Below are positions 35,358-43,576 of a DNA stretch of 64,000 bases, in pieces (the first letter of the stretch is position 1; every line of letters starts with the position of its first letter). Under the pieces are notes generated by a model that searched no databases, was not told the DNA's origin, and worked only from the letters and a program-made list of their open reading frames with translations. The DNA comes from Vibrio quintilis. GTDB lineage: Bacteria > Pseudomonadota > Gammaproteobacteria > Enterobacterales > Vibrionaceae. A program made the translations under genes and the position numbers. Where the stretch lies: NCBI RefSeq assembly GCF_024529975.1, contig NZ_AP024898.1, positions 992,001-1,056,000 on the forward strand, given 5' to 3'.

Positions 35358-36362
35358 TCATTCTCCTTTGCCCTGATCCGTCTTCAGGGAAATCCGATCC
35401 CCGCTTTCAAGGCCGGCCAGCACCTCGGCTTTACCACCAAAAACCGCTCCCAGCCGGACGGGAGTCAGCATCAGCCCATCTTCCGTTTGCCGGTAAACCA
35501 CACTGAGTTCTCCCCGGTAAAAAACGGCTTGCTGTGGCACAGTAATCACAGTTTTCGACCCCAATTCAAACCGGACCTTCACCCACATTCCCGGCGTCAG
35601 TTCCCGGCTGTCCGTATCAGACAAAGATAAGCGAAGCGTCGAGGTATGGGTTTGCGGGTTCAGATAACGGAATAAAGAGAAAGACGCGGGCTGTCTGATC
35701 ACACCATCCGGGATTTCTACCCGAAACTGACTGACCCTTTTAACCTGCTGCCGGTCACGCTGCGGGATCTCCGCTTTCACCCGCAGGGCATCCAGCCCGT
35801 AACCACTCAGCAACGGTGTGCCCGGAGCAACTGTTTCACCCAGCTCAACGTGGCGGGCCGTAACAATGCCATCATAAGGCGCACGAATACTGGTATAACC
35901 CAGCGCCTCCTTCGCTGTCGTCACTGCGGCTCGTGCTGATTTGACAAGCGCCGCAGCAGATCGGGCTTTGGCATCGGCAGCATCCAGCTGTTCCTGCGTC
36001 ACCACCCCCTGAGCAGATAATTGTTGATAACGCTTCAGCTGCGCCTGAGCTTCCCGGTTCTGCGCAATTGCCTGACTTAATCTGGCATTTGCTGCATCAA
36101 AAGCAGCAGTTTGTTGAGTCGCACTGATTTCCAGCAGCACCGACCCGGCTTTCACATAATCATTCACATCTGCATATACGCCAACAATCCGGCCGGAGGT
36201 TTGCGCTGCCACGGTCCCCTGGTTGACAGGTTCAATCACACCATCAAGCGCAACAGAAACCGGTATCGTTTCTTCAGATACTGTATAGATATTTTCAGCA
36301 TAACTCTGAGTGAATATCAGTGTATTCAACAATATCGCAAGCCAGATATAATCCTTTCTCAT
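35358..36362 (-). CDS. RND efflux periplasmic adaptor (membrane fusion protein)
   Basis: 334 aa. An N-terminal signal peptide (residues 1-22, LAILLNTLIFTQSYA) is followed by a biotinyl-lipoyl half (GTVAAQTSGRIVGVYADVNDYVKAGSVLLEI), a helical hairpin (residues about 85-145), the second lipoyl half (IRAPYDGIVTARHVELGETV) and a beta barrel. The helical hairpin is short, as in adaptors of heavy-metal or small-substrate pumps. It is translated with the RND permease (TGATATG junction). Confidence 0.9.
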   Translation of the reverse strand: MRKDYIWLAILLNTLIFTQSYAENIYTVSEETIPVSVALDGVIEPVNQGTVAAQTSGRIVGVYADVNDYVKAGSVLLEISATQQTAAFDAANARLSQAIAQNREAQAQLKRYQQLSAQGVVTQEQLDAADAKARSAAALVKSARAAVTTAKEALGYTSIRAPYDGIVTARHVELGETVAPGTPLLSGYGLDALRVKAEIPQRDRQQVKRVSQFRVEIPDGVIRQPASFSLFRYLNPQTHTSTLRLSLSDTDSRELTPGMWVKVRFELGSKTVITVPQQAVFYRGELSVVYRQTEDGLMLTPVRLGAVFGGKAEVLAGLESGDRISLKTDQGKGE

Positions 36363-36477
36363 ACACGCCTCCTGGTTCTGTTACTGCATTTAGTGCTTTT
36401 TTCTGTTTTCCTGGAATCAGGAAAAATGTATGTTACGCGGGCTGTTTATATACCCAGGCAACCTGAAGATGCATGAT

Positions 36478-36927
36478 TCAGGTGGTTTGGGGATACCGTT
36501 TCTGTGCCTGCAACTTACACAACACAAAACTGGTCCCGCCCAGCCCGACCATCATGGCGGCAAAAAACATCCAGATGCCTGCCTGTCCGGCGGCCAGATT
36601 CACAATCGCCGGTCCCGGACAAATGCCCGCCATGCCCCAGCCCACGCCAAACACTGCAGCACCGGCAATCAGTCTCAGATCGATTTTTTGATAAGATGGC
36701 ATCATAAACTCTCCTCCCAGCACTGGCCGGGAACGCGGTTTGACCAGATAAAAATAGCCCGGCATAAAGATCAGAAGCGCGCCTCCCATCACAAAGGCCA
36801 GACTGATATCCCAGTTTCCGGCCACATCAAGAAAGCCAATCACTTTCTCAGGTAACACCATGCCGGAAATGGTTAATCCAACACCAAACATGATCCCGGC
36901 CAGTAATGCAATCAACTGATTTTTCAT
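36478..36927 (-). CDS. YeeE/YedE family transporter, second half (PmpB-like)
   Basis: 149 aa from the ATG at 36927; the frame is open upstream only because it crosses the preceding gene. It has about four membrane spans, with AGIMFGVGLTISGM at the start and GWGMAGICPGPAIVNLA, carrying the conserved Cys of the sulfur-compound transport family, near residue 105. With the gene just upstream it makes a split YeeE/YedE, a fold that moves thiosulfate or related sulfur species across the inner membrane. Spacing is 11 bases. Confidence 0.85.
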   Translation of the reverse strand: MKNQLIALLAGIMFGVGLTISGMVLPEKVIGFLDVAGNWDISLAFVMGGALLIFMPGYFYLVKPRSRPVLGGEFMMPSYQKIDLRLIAGAAVFGVGWGMAGICPGPAIVNLAAGQAGIWMFFAAMMVGLGGTSFVLCKLQAQKRYPQTT

Positions 36928-36938
36928 TGTTGTTATCC

Positions 36939-37355
36939 TTATCCGTGTAAACGTAAAAACACCGTCGCAGCGGCAGCAAGCATAAAGGTCATGGTGGCAA
37001 CGATTGAACGCCGGGACAGACGCCCGATACCACAAATCCCGTGCCCGCTGGTACAACCATTGGCCAGACGGGTACCGATACCCACCAGTAAGCCCGCAAT
37101 CATCAGATCAACTCCGGAGACATTGAGTGTTCGCGGTATCTCAAATCCAAATCCGTATGCCGCACCGGCACCACCAGCAATCAACCCCAGCGCAAACAGT
37201 AACCGCCAGCCGGCATCCGGATGCTGCGGACGGAATATGCCGGTCAGAATGCCGCTGATCCCGGCAATCTTTCCGTTTAAAAACAGTAGTATCAGGGCCG
37301 ATAAACCAATCAACATGCCACCTGTCAATGAAAACCACGGTATGTGTGTCCACAT
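36939..37355 (-). CDS. YeeE/YedE family transporter, first half (PmpA-like)
   Basis: 138 aa with about four membrane spans. The signature GIGTRLANGCTSGHGICGIGRLS, with two conserved Cys, is the YeeE/YedE sulfur-relay motif. It precedes the second half by 11 bases. In several gammaproteobacteria an identical pair follows a BigR/PmpR-type ArsR regulator, as here (37490), and responds to sulfide or persulfide stress. Confidence 0.88.
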   Translation of the reverse strand: MWTHIPWFSLTGGMLIGLSALILLFLNGKIAGISGILTGIFRPQHPDAGWRLLFALGLIAGGAGAAYGFGFEIPRTLNVSGVDLMIAGLLVGIGTRLANGCTSGHGICGIGRLSRRSIVATMTFMLAAAATVFLRLHG

Positions 37356-37399
37356 AAAACTTCTCTCTCCTCTTCAATTAAATGCCGTTACTTTTTACA

Positions 37400-37505
37400 C
37401 GATTGATTCACGGCAAAAACCTTGCTCACGACAAATTGACTCATGACAAAACACTTTATTCATGACAACAATCTTTATTCATAAACACCTTATTCGTGAC
37501 AAAAC
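37400..37505. repeat. Degenerate short tandem repeats at the arsR tail
   Basis: About six copies of a 14-20-bp unit resembling TTATTCATGACAAAAC run from 37400 through the stop of the ArsR gene. On the minus strand each unit repeats the last codons and stop of that gene (TGTCACGAATAAGG and variants), as if its 3' end had been duplicated many times. Confidence 0.55.
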
Positions 37506-37804
37506 AACTGCTGCAAACTTGAAATAATGGCTGTTGCGCGATGATCAGCCAGAGAATAAAACACCTGCTGAGATGACTTTCTCACCACAACCAGTCCATG
37601 CTCCCGAAGCACCTTCAGATGCTGTGAGAAAGCGGACTGACTCAGATCGGAGTGACGTTGTAACCTGGACACTCCCACTTCCCCGCCAGCCAGCTGGCAC
37701 AAAACCATCAATCGTGCAGGGTGAGCCATCAGCTTAAGTAATTCTGCTGCTTCCTGGGCATGCACCTGCATTTTTTCTATATCTGTCATTGCATCGTTTA
37801 CCAC
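37490..37804 (-). CDS. ArsR-family regulator, BigR/YgaV (persulfide-sensor) type
   Basis: 104 aa; an ATG six codons in (MTDIEKM) is an alternative start. The winged helix is DLSQSAFSQHLKVLREHGLVVVRKSSQQVFYSLAD. Two Cys, one in MVLCQLAGGE (helix 2) and one in LFCHE at the very end, sit where BigR, SqrR and YgaV have the pair that forms a per- or polysulfide link. The metal-binding CxC of true ArsR is absent. It is divergent from the DUF2892 gene and upstream of the YeeE/YedE pair, so it probably represses both in the absence of reactive sulfur. Confidence 0.85.
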   Translation of the reverse strand: MVNDAMTDIEKMQVHAQEAAELLKLMAHPARLMVLCQLAGGEVGVSRLQRHSDLSQSAFSQHLKVLREHGLVVVRKSSQQVFYSLADHRATAIISSLQQLFCHE

Positions 37805-37982
37805 GCTTCCCCCACACGTTCATATTTGCATCACATAATGTTTATAATATTAGATATTACTTATTTAGCAATATTAAATTTAGTTTTTATTAAATTAGTC
37901 CAGATTAAATTAGACAATGCTAATTATTCATTCTATAGTTAGAGTCTGTTGACGTAGATCAGCTCTTCAAAAGGAATATGAT
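37805..37982. promoter_or_regulatory. Divergent promoter of the sulfur-response cluster
   Basis: This 178-bp spacer is strikingly AT-rich compared with its surroundings. It holds AATATT dyads (AATATTAGATATT...AGCAATATT) and ATTAGTCCAGATTAAATTAG-like words of the sort BigR-family regulators bind. Exact operator not assigned. Confidence 0.5.
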
Positions 37983-38171
37983 ATGAAAGTAGATAACGGT
38001 ATCCGAATCGTCGCAGGGAGCATGGTGCTGCTCTCAGTCATTCTGACTTACTTCGTCCACCCTGGCTTTGTATGGCTCACCGTCTTTGTTGGCCTGAATC
38101 TGATTCAGAGCGCATTCACCGGTTTTTGTCCCGCCGGGATGGTGCTGAAAAAACTGGGGATGACACCATAA
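37983..38171 (+). CDS. DUF2892 (YgaP-like) membrane protein
   Basis: 62 aa with AAAAGGA 8 bases before the ATG. Two membrane spans (residues 9-25 and 29-45) with the conserved NLIQSAFTGFCPAGMVLKKLG end, as in the C-terminal domain of the rhodanese YgaP. Free-standing DUF2892 proteins occur beside rhodaneses and BigR-type regulators. The next gene on this strand is a broken coenzyme A disulfide reductase-rhodanese. Confidence 0.85.
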   Translation: MKVDNGIRIVAGSMVLLSVILTYFVHPGFVWLTVFVGLNLIQSAFTGFCPAGMVLKKLGMTP

Positions 38172-38278
38172 CGTCGGGGTCTGCTGACCCCAAAAAGAGC
38201 AGTCGCGCTGGCAGTCCTGTTTTCTGCCGGCGCGACTATTTTCTGACATATTTTATCAAGATTGAAAAAGGCTTATTT

Positions 38279-38407
38279 ATGACCAAAATCGTAATTATCG
38301 GTGGTGTGGCTGGTGGCGCATCCGCAGCTGCCCGGGCCCGCCGCCTGAGTGAAGATGCTGAAATTATCATGCTGGAACGGGGAAGCTTTGTCTCTTTAGG
38401 CAAATAG
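38279..38407 (+). pseudogene. 5' fragment of a CoA-disulfide reductase gene (first 38-39 codons)
   Basis: Starting at 38279 the frame is the same as the first 39 residues of the complete gene at 38452 (FAD loop IGGVAGGASAAARARRLS and LERGSFVS), then turns into LGK and a stop. The active-site Cys and everything after are missing. DNA is G+C-richer than in the complete copy (CTGGAACGGGGAAGC against TTGGAACGAGGAAAT), so it belongs to the left block, not to the flanking element. It marks the right boundary of that block. Confidence 0.9.
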
Positions 38408-38410
38408 CTG
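38390..38410. other. Likely attachment-site junction (attL) in the reductase gene
   Basis: Homology to the reductase stops at about TTTGTCTCTT; foreign sequence starts at AGGCAAATAG. A large serine recombinase, partly visible at 63194-64000, is the natural candidate for an insertion at this point, and its core would be a dinucleotide in this segment. The partner site lies beyond the window. Confidence 0.45.
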
Positions 38411-38451
38411 TTAGACAGCTCTCTATTTTGTGAAATTATTTAGGTATTAAA

Positions 38452-40104
38452 ATGACTAAGATTGTAATTATAGGTGGTGTCGCTGGCGGTGCTTCAGCAG
38501 CAGCTCGTGCTCGTAGATTAAGTGAAGATGCAGAAATCATCATGTTGGAACGAGGAAATTTCGTTTCATTTGCCAATTGCGGGCTCCCATACCATATTGG
38601 TGGCGATATAAAAGAACGCGGTAAATTACTGCTGCAAACGCCAGAAAGTTTTCTTGCTCGCTTTAACGTCGACGTCCGCGTCATGAATGAGGTTATCAGC
38701 ATTGATCGCCCAAATAAGACCGTCACTATAAAAAATCTTCTCGACGGTTCAGAATACATTGAAACTTACGATTTTCTTCTTCTTAGTCCCGGTGCTGGCC
38801 CTATTGTTCCTGCTATTCCAGGAATCGATAACCCACTGACCCATTCCCTACGTAATATTCCAGATATGGATAAGATTCTAGCGACCCTCACCGGAAATAA
38901 ACCACAACATGCAACCGTTGTTGGGGGGGGATTCATTGGTCTAGAGATGATGGAAGCATTTCATCAGCTTGGGATTAAAACAACGCTGATTGAAATGGCC
39001 GATCAAGTAATGACACCAGTTGATCGCGAAATGGCAGGGTTTGTTCATGCTGAAATAAAAGAAAAAGGCATTGACCTTAAACTCAAAGTCGCCCTTGAAT
39101 CTGTTGAATACAAAAAAGAAAACCAATCTCTGCTTCTGAGTTTAGACAGTGGTGAACAGATCGAGACTGGCATTTTAATTATGGCTATTGGTGTTCGCCC
39201 TGAAACAATACTAGCGTCACAAACTGGTCTTAAAATTGGTGAGCTCGGCGGTATTTGGACCACTCCAACTCTGCAAACCAGTGATCCCTATATCTATGCC
39301 GTAGGTGATGCAATTGAAGAGCAAGACTTCGTAACGGGTGCACAGACCATGGTTCCATTGGCTGGCCCTGCAAATCGGCAAGGCAGAATGGCGGCTGACA
39401 ACATGCTAGGCCGCCAAGAGAGTTATCAAGGAACACAAGGTACCGCGATTTGTAAGATCTTTGACCTTGCGATTGCATCTACTGGTAAAAACGAGAAGCA
39501 GCTTAAACGTGATGGTATTGACTACGAGAAAGTGTTCGTTCATACGGCAAGCCATGCCAGCTACTACCCTGGTGCAGAAATCGTGTCATTTAAAATGCTG
39601 TTTGATCCAAAAAATGGCAAAATTTTGGGTGCTCAGGCCGCTGGGAAAGATGGCGTAGATAAGCGTATTGATATTATGGCGGTAGCCCAGCGTGCTGGCA
39701 TGACCGTTGAACAGCTTCAACACCTTGAACTGACTTATGCCCCACCTTATGGCAGCGCAAAGGATGTGATTAACCAAGCCGCTTTCGTCGCTACAAATAT
39801 TATTAATGGCGATGCTACCCCAATCCACTTTGATGAAATTGACAACCTTGGTGATGATCAGTTGTTACTGGATGTACGTAACCCTGATGAAATGAAAACT
39901 GTAGGATACATTGAAGGTGCAGTTAACATCCCTGTAGATCAACTAAGAGAGCGAATGAATGAGTTACCTAAAAACAAAGAAATCATTATTTACTGCCAAG
40001 TAGGGTTACGCGGTAACGTTGCCTATCATCAGCTTGTCCACAATGGTTTCAAGGCTCGTAACTTAATTGGTGGTTATCGAACTTACATAACCGCACAGCA
40101 CTAA
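38452..40104 (+). CDS. CoA-disulfide reductase with C-terminal rhodanese domain
   Basis: 550 aa. The FAD/NAD(P)H disulfide reductase part has IGGVAGGASAAARARRLS at 8-25, the single active-site Cys43 in SFANCGLPYHIGG, an NAD site VVGGGFIGLEMMEA near 160 and YAVGDAIE near 280. The dimerisation domain follows, then a rhodanese (about 455-550) with active Cys in IIIYCQVGLRGN. Enzymes of this plan reduce CoA-disulfide or CoA-persulfide and handle sulfane sulfur. It is a diverged, AT-richer version of the broken gene just upstream. Confidence 0.92.
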   Translation: MTKIVIIGGVAGGASAAARARRLSEDAEIIMLERGNFVSFANCGLPYHIGGDIKERGKLLLQTPESFLARFNVDVRVMNEVISIDRPNKTVTIKNLLDGSEYIETYDFLLLSPGAGPIVPAIPGIDNPLTHSLRNIPDMDKILATLTGNKPQHATVVGGGFIGLEMMEAFHQLGIKTTLIEMADQVMTPVDREMAGFVHAEIKEKGIDLKLKVALESVEYKKENQSLLLSLDSGEQIETGILIMAIGVRPETILASQTGLKIGELGGIWTTPTLQTSDPYIYAVGDAIEEQDFVTGAQTMVPLAGPANRQGRMAADNMLGRQESYQGTQGTAICKIFDLAIASTGKNEKQLKRDGIDYEKVFVHTASHASYYPGAEIVSFKMLFDPKNGKILGAQAAGKDGVDKRIDIMAVAQRAGMTVEQLQHLELTYAPPYGSAKDVINQAAFVATNIINGDATPIHFDEIDNLGDDQLLLDVRNPDEMKTVGYIEGAVNIPVDQLRERMNELPKNKEIIIYCQVGLRGNVAYHQLVHNGFKARNLIGGYRTYITAQH

Positions 40105-40632
40105 TAATAGATGAAACTATCACCTTCCATTTGCTTAAACTCAATAAATAATGAACGGTTCCGAGCTAGTCATGCTGATTCGCTCGGAGTTGGACAGAAC
40201 CTACTTAGAGATTCAGCTCTATAGATTGTCTTCGGATAACGTCTAGTATTGCAAATGGTTGTAGGGATACTTTGCCTAGCTCTTACTAGATGGCCAAGTT
40301 CAACGTACTACTACAAAGTAAGCAACTGGTGAGGTAGGTAAGAAATGAAGTAACCTTCTCTTGCACATAGCACCCACAAAAAAGCGCCGCTTTCACATTG
40401 GAAAGCGGCGCTTTAGTTTTATTTATGACTAGAAACAACAAAGCCCCATCGGTTAAATGAGGCTTTGCAATACGGTAACGTTGCACCCTTTCAAGATGAG
40501 TGTCAATGCTCATCAACTAAACACATAAATTATATGATACTCATCACTACTAAAATCTGTAGGTTAAGTTAAGATCTGAGAATATTTACACGTTATAAAT
40601 CAGCAACTAACCTAACGGTAGGCTATCTAAAA
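40105..40632. other. Gene-free spacer before the Septu-like genes
   Basis: No supported gene in 530 bp. The middle carries the strong terminator at 40381-40414, which insulates the reductase gene from the defense genes. The 3' part probably holds the promoter of the ATPase gene, but no clear box is assigned. Confidence 0.5.
40381..40414. terminator. Strong bidirectional terminator
   Basis: A perfect 14-bp stem, AAAGCGCCGCTTTC, with a 6-base loop, flanked by A-rich and TTTTATTT sequence. It works in either direction. Confidence 0.82.
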
Positions 40633-42333
40633 ATGCAAATTTGCTATATTTGGACCGACAAATTTAAAAGTCTTCGTGATTACTCACTTAATTTATCAAA
40701 TGACCACGAATTCAATTATTGTTCTCGTACAAGAGAACTAAATAAAAATGATAAAATATCTTTTCCCAAAGACTTTTTTGGCGAAAAAATCAGTAGCTTA
40801 TCCGTACTTTTAGGCATAAATGGTGCAGGTAAAACAACTGCTCTAGAGTTAATATGTAGGTGTATATCAGAACACTATTATTTTAAGCAAAAATACATTC
40901 TAGTTTACAAGGTTAACAATAAATTTTACTTATCTACAAATTTAACGACAGAATTTTATGTTAGTTTCGATTTCACGCCTGATAACAACAACGAACAGTT
41001 AACTAGAACCAATCCAATTTTTTTCTCAAATGTATTTGACAATAATCATATCGAGTTTAACAAATCAGTTATTGATTTATCGACCAACAGAAAGTCCTCA
41101 CCAAAGTATAGATACTCAAACCTGTTTCAGCATAAGTATAACGAATGGAAGACACCCGAAGATAGAAAAGGAGATTTGGAAAAGGAGATATGTTTTTTAA
41201 ACTCCGTAGAATCAAAAACAATAATCGATACAATACCGAACAGAATAAGATATGATATATTTAGGCAATCTAATTCATATTTAAAGAAATTCGTTCAACG
41301 TCGGAGCCGTATAAATACCCGAGAAAATAACCATGAAATAGATAAGATTAATTTTTTGTCAGATTACCTTAGACAACTATTTATAAGTGAACGACGTTTA
41401 ACATCTATACGAGAAAATCATGCCAGCTCAATATCAATGTTAATTTTACAACAGTTATTAATTGGATTGGCATTTAACCATGAAGATGGCGATGAAACAT
41501 GTGACATTATTTTGAATGCAATAAGGGATGAAAGTATTGGAACAGTAGGAATACTCACATTAATATCAAAAACTTCATCAATTAATTTAGGGGCACATTC
41601 ATTCCAAGAGATATTTGACTACATTCTATTAAGGCTGGACGATTTCTTACGTGAATTAAACTTGGAAGTTGACAACTCAATAAACAATGGTAAATATTCT
41701 CTAGCACTAGACTTTAACGAGAAAAATAGCTGGCACCATGAGAAAATTTGCAACATTTTCGAATCAATATTTGAACTAAACGTTAGTTGGCATGGAATCA
41801 GCTCTGGTCAAAAAGCCTACATAAACATGTTCAGCTCAATCTGGAACTGTATTGAAAATAAACGCTTTGATAGAGACAGTGGCCATGCCATTATTTGCAT
41901 TGATGAAGGTGATTTATATTTACACCCTCAATGGCAAGTAGAATTCATAGAAAAGCTAATACAATCATTACCTACAATATCTAACACTAAAGTTCAGATT
42001 ATACTGACCACACACTCTCCTTTACTAGTTTCAGACATACCTAAGCAATGTATTACCTTGCTAAATTCCAATACAAACAAAGAAGCACCAAGTGATGCTG
42101 GCACTCGCCTACAATCATTCGGAGCTAACCTCTATGATATATATGATTTATCCTTTGGACTTAACGGGTTACGTTCAGGTAACCTATCAACTAAATACAT
42201 TGATAATATAACATCTATTCTAGACAAAGAAAAAATAAACAAATCTGACTTAAATAAATTAAGAGAAGCGTTAGTGATAATTGATGATGAAATAATAACC
42301 CATCATATTAAGAAAAAAGTTGATGCGCAATGA
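40633..42333 (+). CDS. AAA ATPase of a Septu-like defense system (PtuA-like)
   Basis: 566 aa. Walker A is LGINGAGKTTALEL (near residue 62-75). Late in the protein the signature-like GISSGQKAYINMFSS is followed by Walker B ICIDEGDLYLHPQWQ and the H-loop LTTHSPLLVSDIP. This is the SMC/Rad50-like, OLD-like ATPase layout of PtuA. Its stop overlaps the next gene by 4 bases (ATGA), and that gene is an HNH endonuclease, which is the PtuA-PtuB pair of Septu anti-phage systems. The long central part (residues 100-400) is lineage-specific. Confidence 0.8.
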   Translation: MQICYIWTDKFKSLRDYSLNLSNDHEFNYCSRTRELNKNDKISFPKDFFGEKISSLSVLLGINGAGKTTALELICRCISEHYYFKQKYILVYKVNNKFYLSTNLTTEFYVSFDFTPDNNNEQLTRTNPIFFSNVFDNNHIEFNKSVIDLSTNRKSSPKYRYSNLFQHKYNEWKTPEDRKGDLEKEICFLNSVESKTIIDTIPNRIRYDIFRQSNSYLKKFVQRRSRINTRENNHEIDKINFLSDYLRQLFISERRLTSIRENHASSISMLILQQLLIGLAFNHEDGDETCDIILNAIRDESIGTVGILTLISKTSSINLGAHSFQEIFDYILLRLDDFLRELNLEVDNSINNGKYSLALDFNEKNSWHHEKICNIFESIFELNVSWHGISSGQKAYINMFSSIWNCIENKRFDRDSGHAIICIDEGDLYLHPQWQVEFIEKLIQSLPTISNTKVQIILTTHSPLLVSDIPKQCITLLNSNTNKEAPSDAGTRLQSFGANLYDIYDLSFGLNGLRSGNLSTKYIDNITSILDKEKINKSDLNKLREALVIIDDEIITHHIKKKVDAQ

Positions 42334-43406
42334 TAAAAATAGAAAAACATTTATCTAACAATGTTACTGATGTTAACTCTTTTCTAGATAGTATTGCAGA
42401 AGAGATGTGGGATGATTTAAATCCCCTGATAAACCCTGCCGACCCAAGTATTGGCCATCACCCTAACTCTATGATTGAAAACCTTAGTTCACTTATAGAA
42501 GAGGTAAAGAACAATAAATACAAAAAAAAGATAGGGAAGGAAATATCAGAAAGGCAGCTAAGTTTTCTCCAGTACTTATCTACGCCTAACAAATTAAAAT
42601 CAATAGTTACGGCCAAGCCCGACGACTTCCATGTTTTTGAAAAAGAGATACTTCTACATATAAGACCTGACGATCTTTTCAAGAAAAGAGGAACAACACA
42701 TTCCAGTACCGATTTTGGAAAAAGGCTGTTATCTACCATTTTTAACTATGAACGATATCGTAAAACAGAAAGTTGTTACAATAGATATATTAAAATGAAA
42801 TTTGATTCAGCGATTTGCCCTTATTGCAATGCAAACTCTGTAACTATAGTGGAAAATACCAACGATAAAGGTGGGGAATTCCGCTTACTTTTCGACCTTG
42901 ACCATTTTTATCCAAAATCAAAATACCCTTATCTAGCGCTATCATTTTACAACCATATTCCTAGCTGTAAAACCTGTAATACAACGTATAAAGGAAGCAA
43001 AGACTTTAAGATTTCTACTCATATACACCCATTCCATCGTTGCTTTGATAGCTCCTACACATTTGAGTTAGATAACGGTGTTTTATCCGATAAAACACCA
43101 ACTTCTGTGAAGTTAACTAAAAATATAGGAGTTATCGACAACCTAGTTAAAGATTTAGAACTAGAAGTTCGCTATAAACAACAATTATCCATAGCTCGAA
43201 TACCATATTTAACAAGGACTTTGTACAAAAATCGTCATTTATTAAAGCCTGAGTTTGTAGGTACAAGTAGTCATTCTAACCTAGTGGAACTGCTAGATGC
43301 ATATGGATTGGTGCTCGATGATTCTTCAATCATGAGTACACAATATGGAAAGCTTCAACGCGATGTAACAAAAATGTTTGACGTACAGAAGACAATTTTG
43401 CGTTAG
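42330..43406 (+). CDS. HNH endonuclease of a Septu-like defense system (PtuB-like)
   Basis: 358 aa. The HNH core is CPYCNANS, then DLDHFYPKSKYPYLALSFYNHIPSCKTCNTTYKGSKDF (residues about 165-225), giving a catalytic His with CxxC zinc knuckles on both sides. It is fused to an N-terminal helical region of about 150 residues. Coupled to the ATPase by overlap, it is the effector nuclease expected in a Septu pair. DNA as target follows from the family; it has not been read from the sequence. Confidence 0.82.
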   Translation: MIKIEKHLSNNVTDVNSFLDSIAEEMWDDLNPLINPADPSIGHHPNSMIENLSSLIEEVKNNKYKKKIGKEISERQLSFLQYLSTPNKLKSIVTAKPDDFHVFEKEILLHIRPDDLFKKRGTTHSSTDFGKRLLSTIFNYERYRKTESCYNRYIKMKFDSAICPYCNANSVTIVENTNDKGGEFRLLFDLDHFYPKSKYPYLALSFYNHIPSCKTCNTTYKGSKDFKISTHIHPFHRCFDSSYTFELDNGVLSDKTPTSVKLTKNIGVIDNLVKDLELEVRYKQQLSIARIPYLTRTLYKNRHLLKPEFVGTSSHSNLVELLDAYGLVLDDSSIMSTQYGKLQRDVTKMFDVQKTILR

Positions 43407-43410
43407 ATTA

Positions 43411-43426
43411 GCCCCCTAGCGGGGGC
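43411..43426 (+). terminator. Hairpin after the Septu-like pair
   Basis: GCCCCC-TAGC-GGGGGC, directly after the HNH stop, without a U-run. A second imperfect dyad (GGTGTTGATGTAG at 43448 with CTACACCTACATAACACC to 43497) follows before the convergent gene. Confidence 0.5.
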
Positions 43427-43576
43427 ATCCATAAATCAGCAAGCAAAGGTGTTGATGTAGACCGAAGGGTCAGAACTGCCTACACCTACATAACACCACG
43501 GCTTGGTATTGCTCACCAGATCTACGCTCTAACGATTCAGCGCACTGCTCACAATCCAAATTATCAGTTACACGAT

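Noticed and set aside
37400..37505. Possible CRISPR array.
   Set aside because: Units are 14-20 bp, degenerate, head to tail and without spacers.
40286..40516. A 76-codon minus-strand frame.
   Set aside because: It spans the strong terminator hairpin and has no recognisable protein features.
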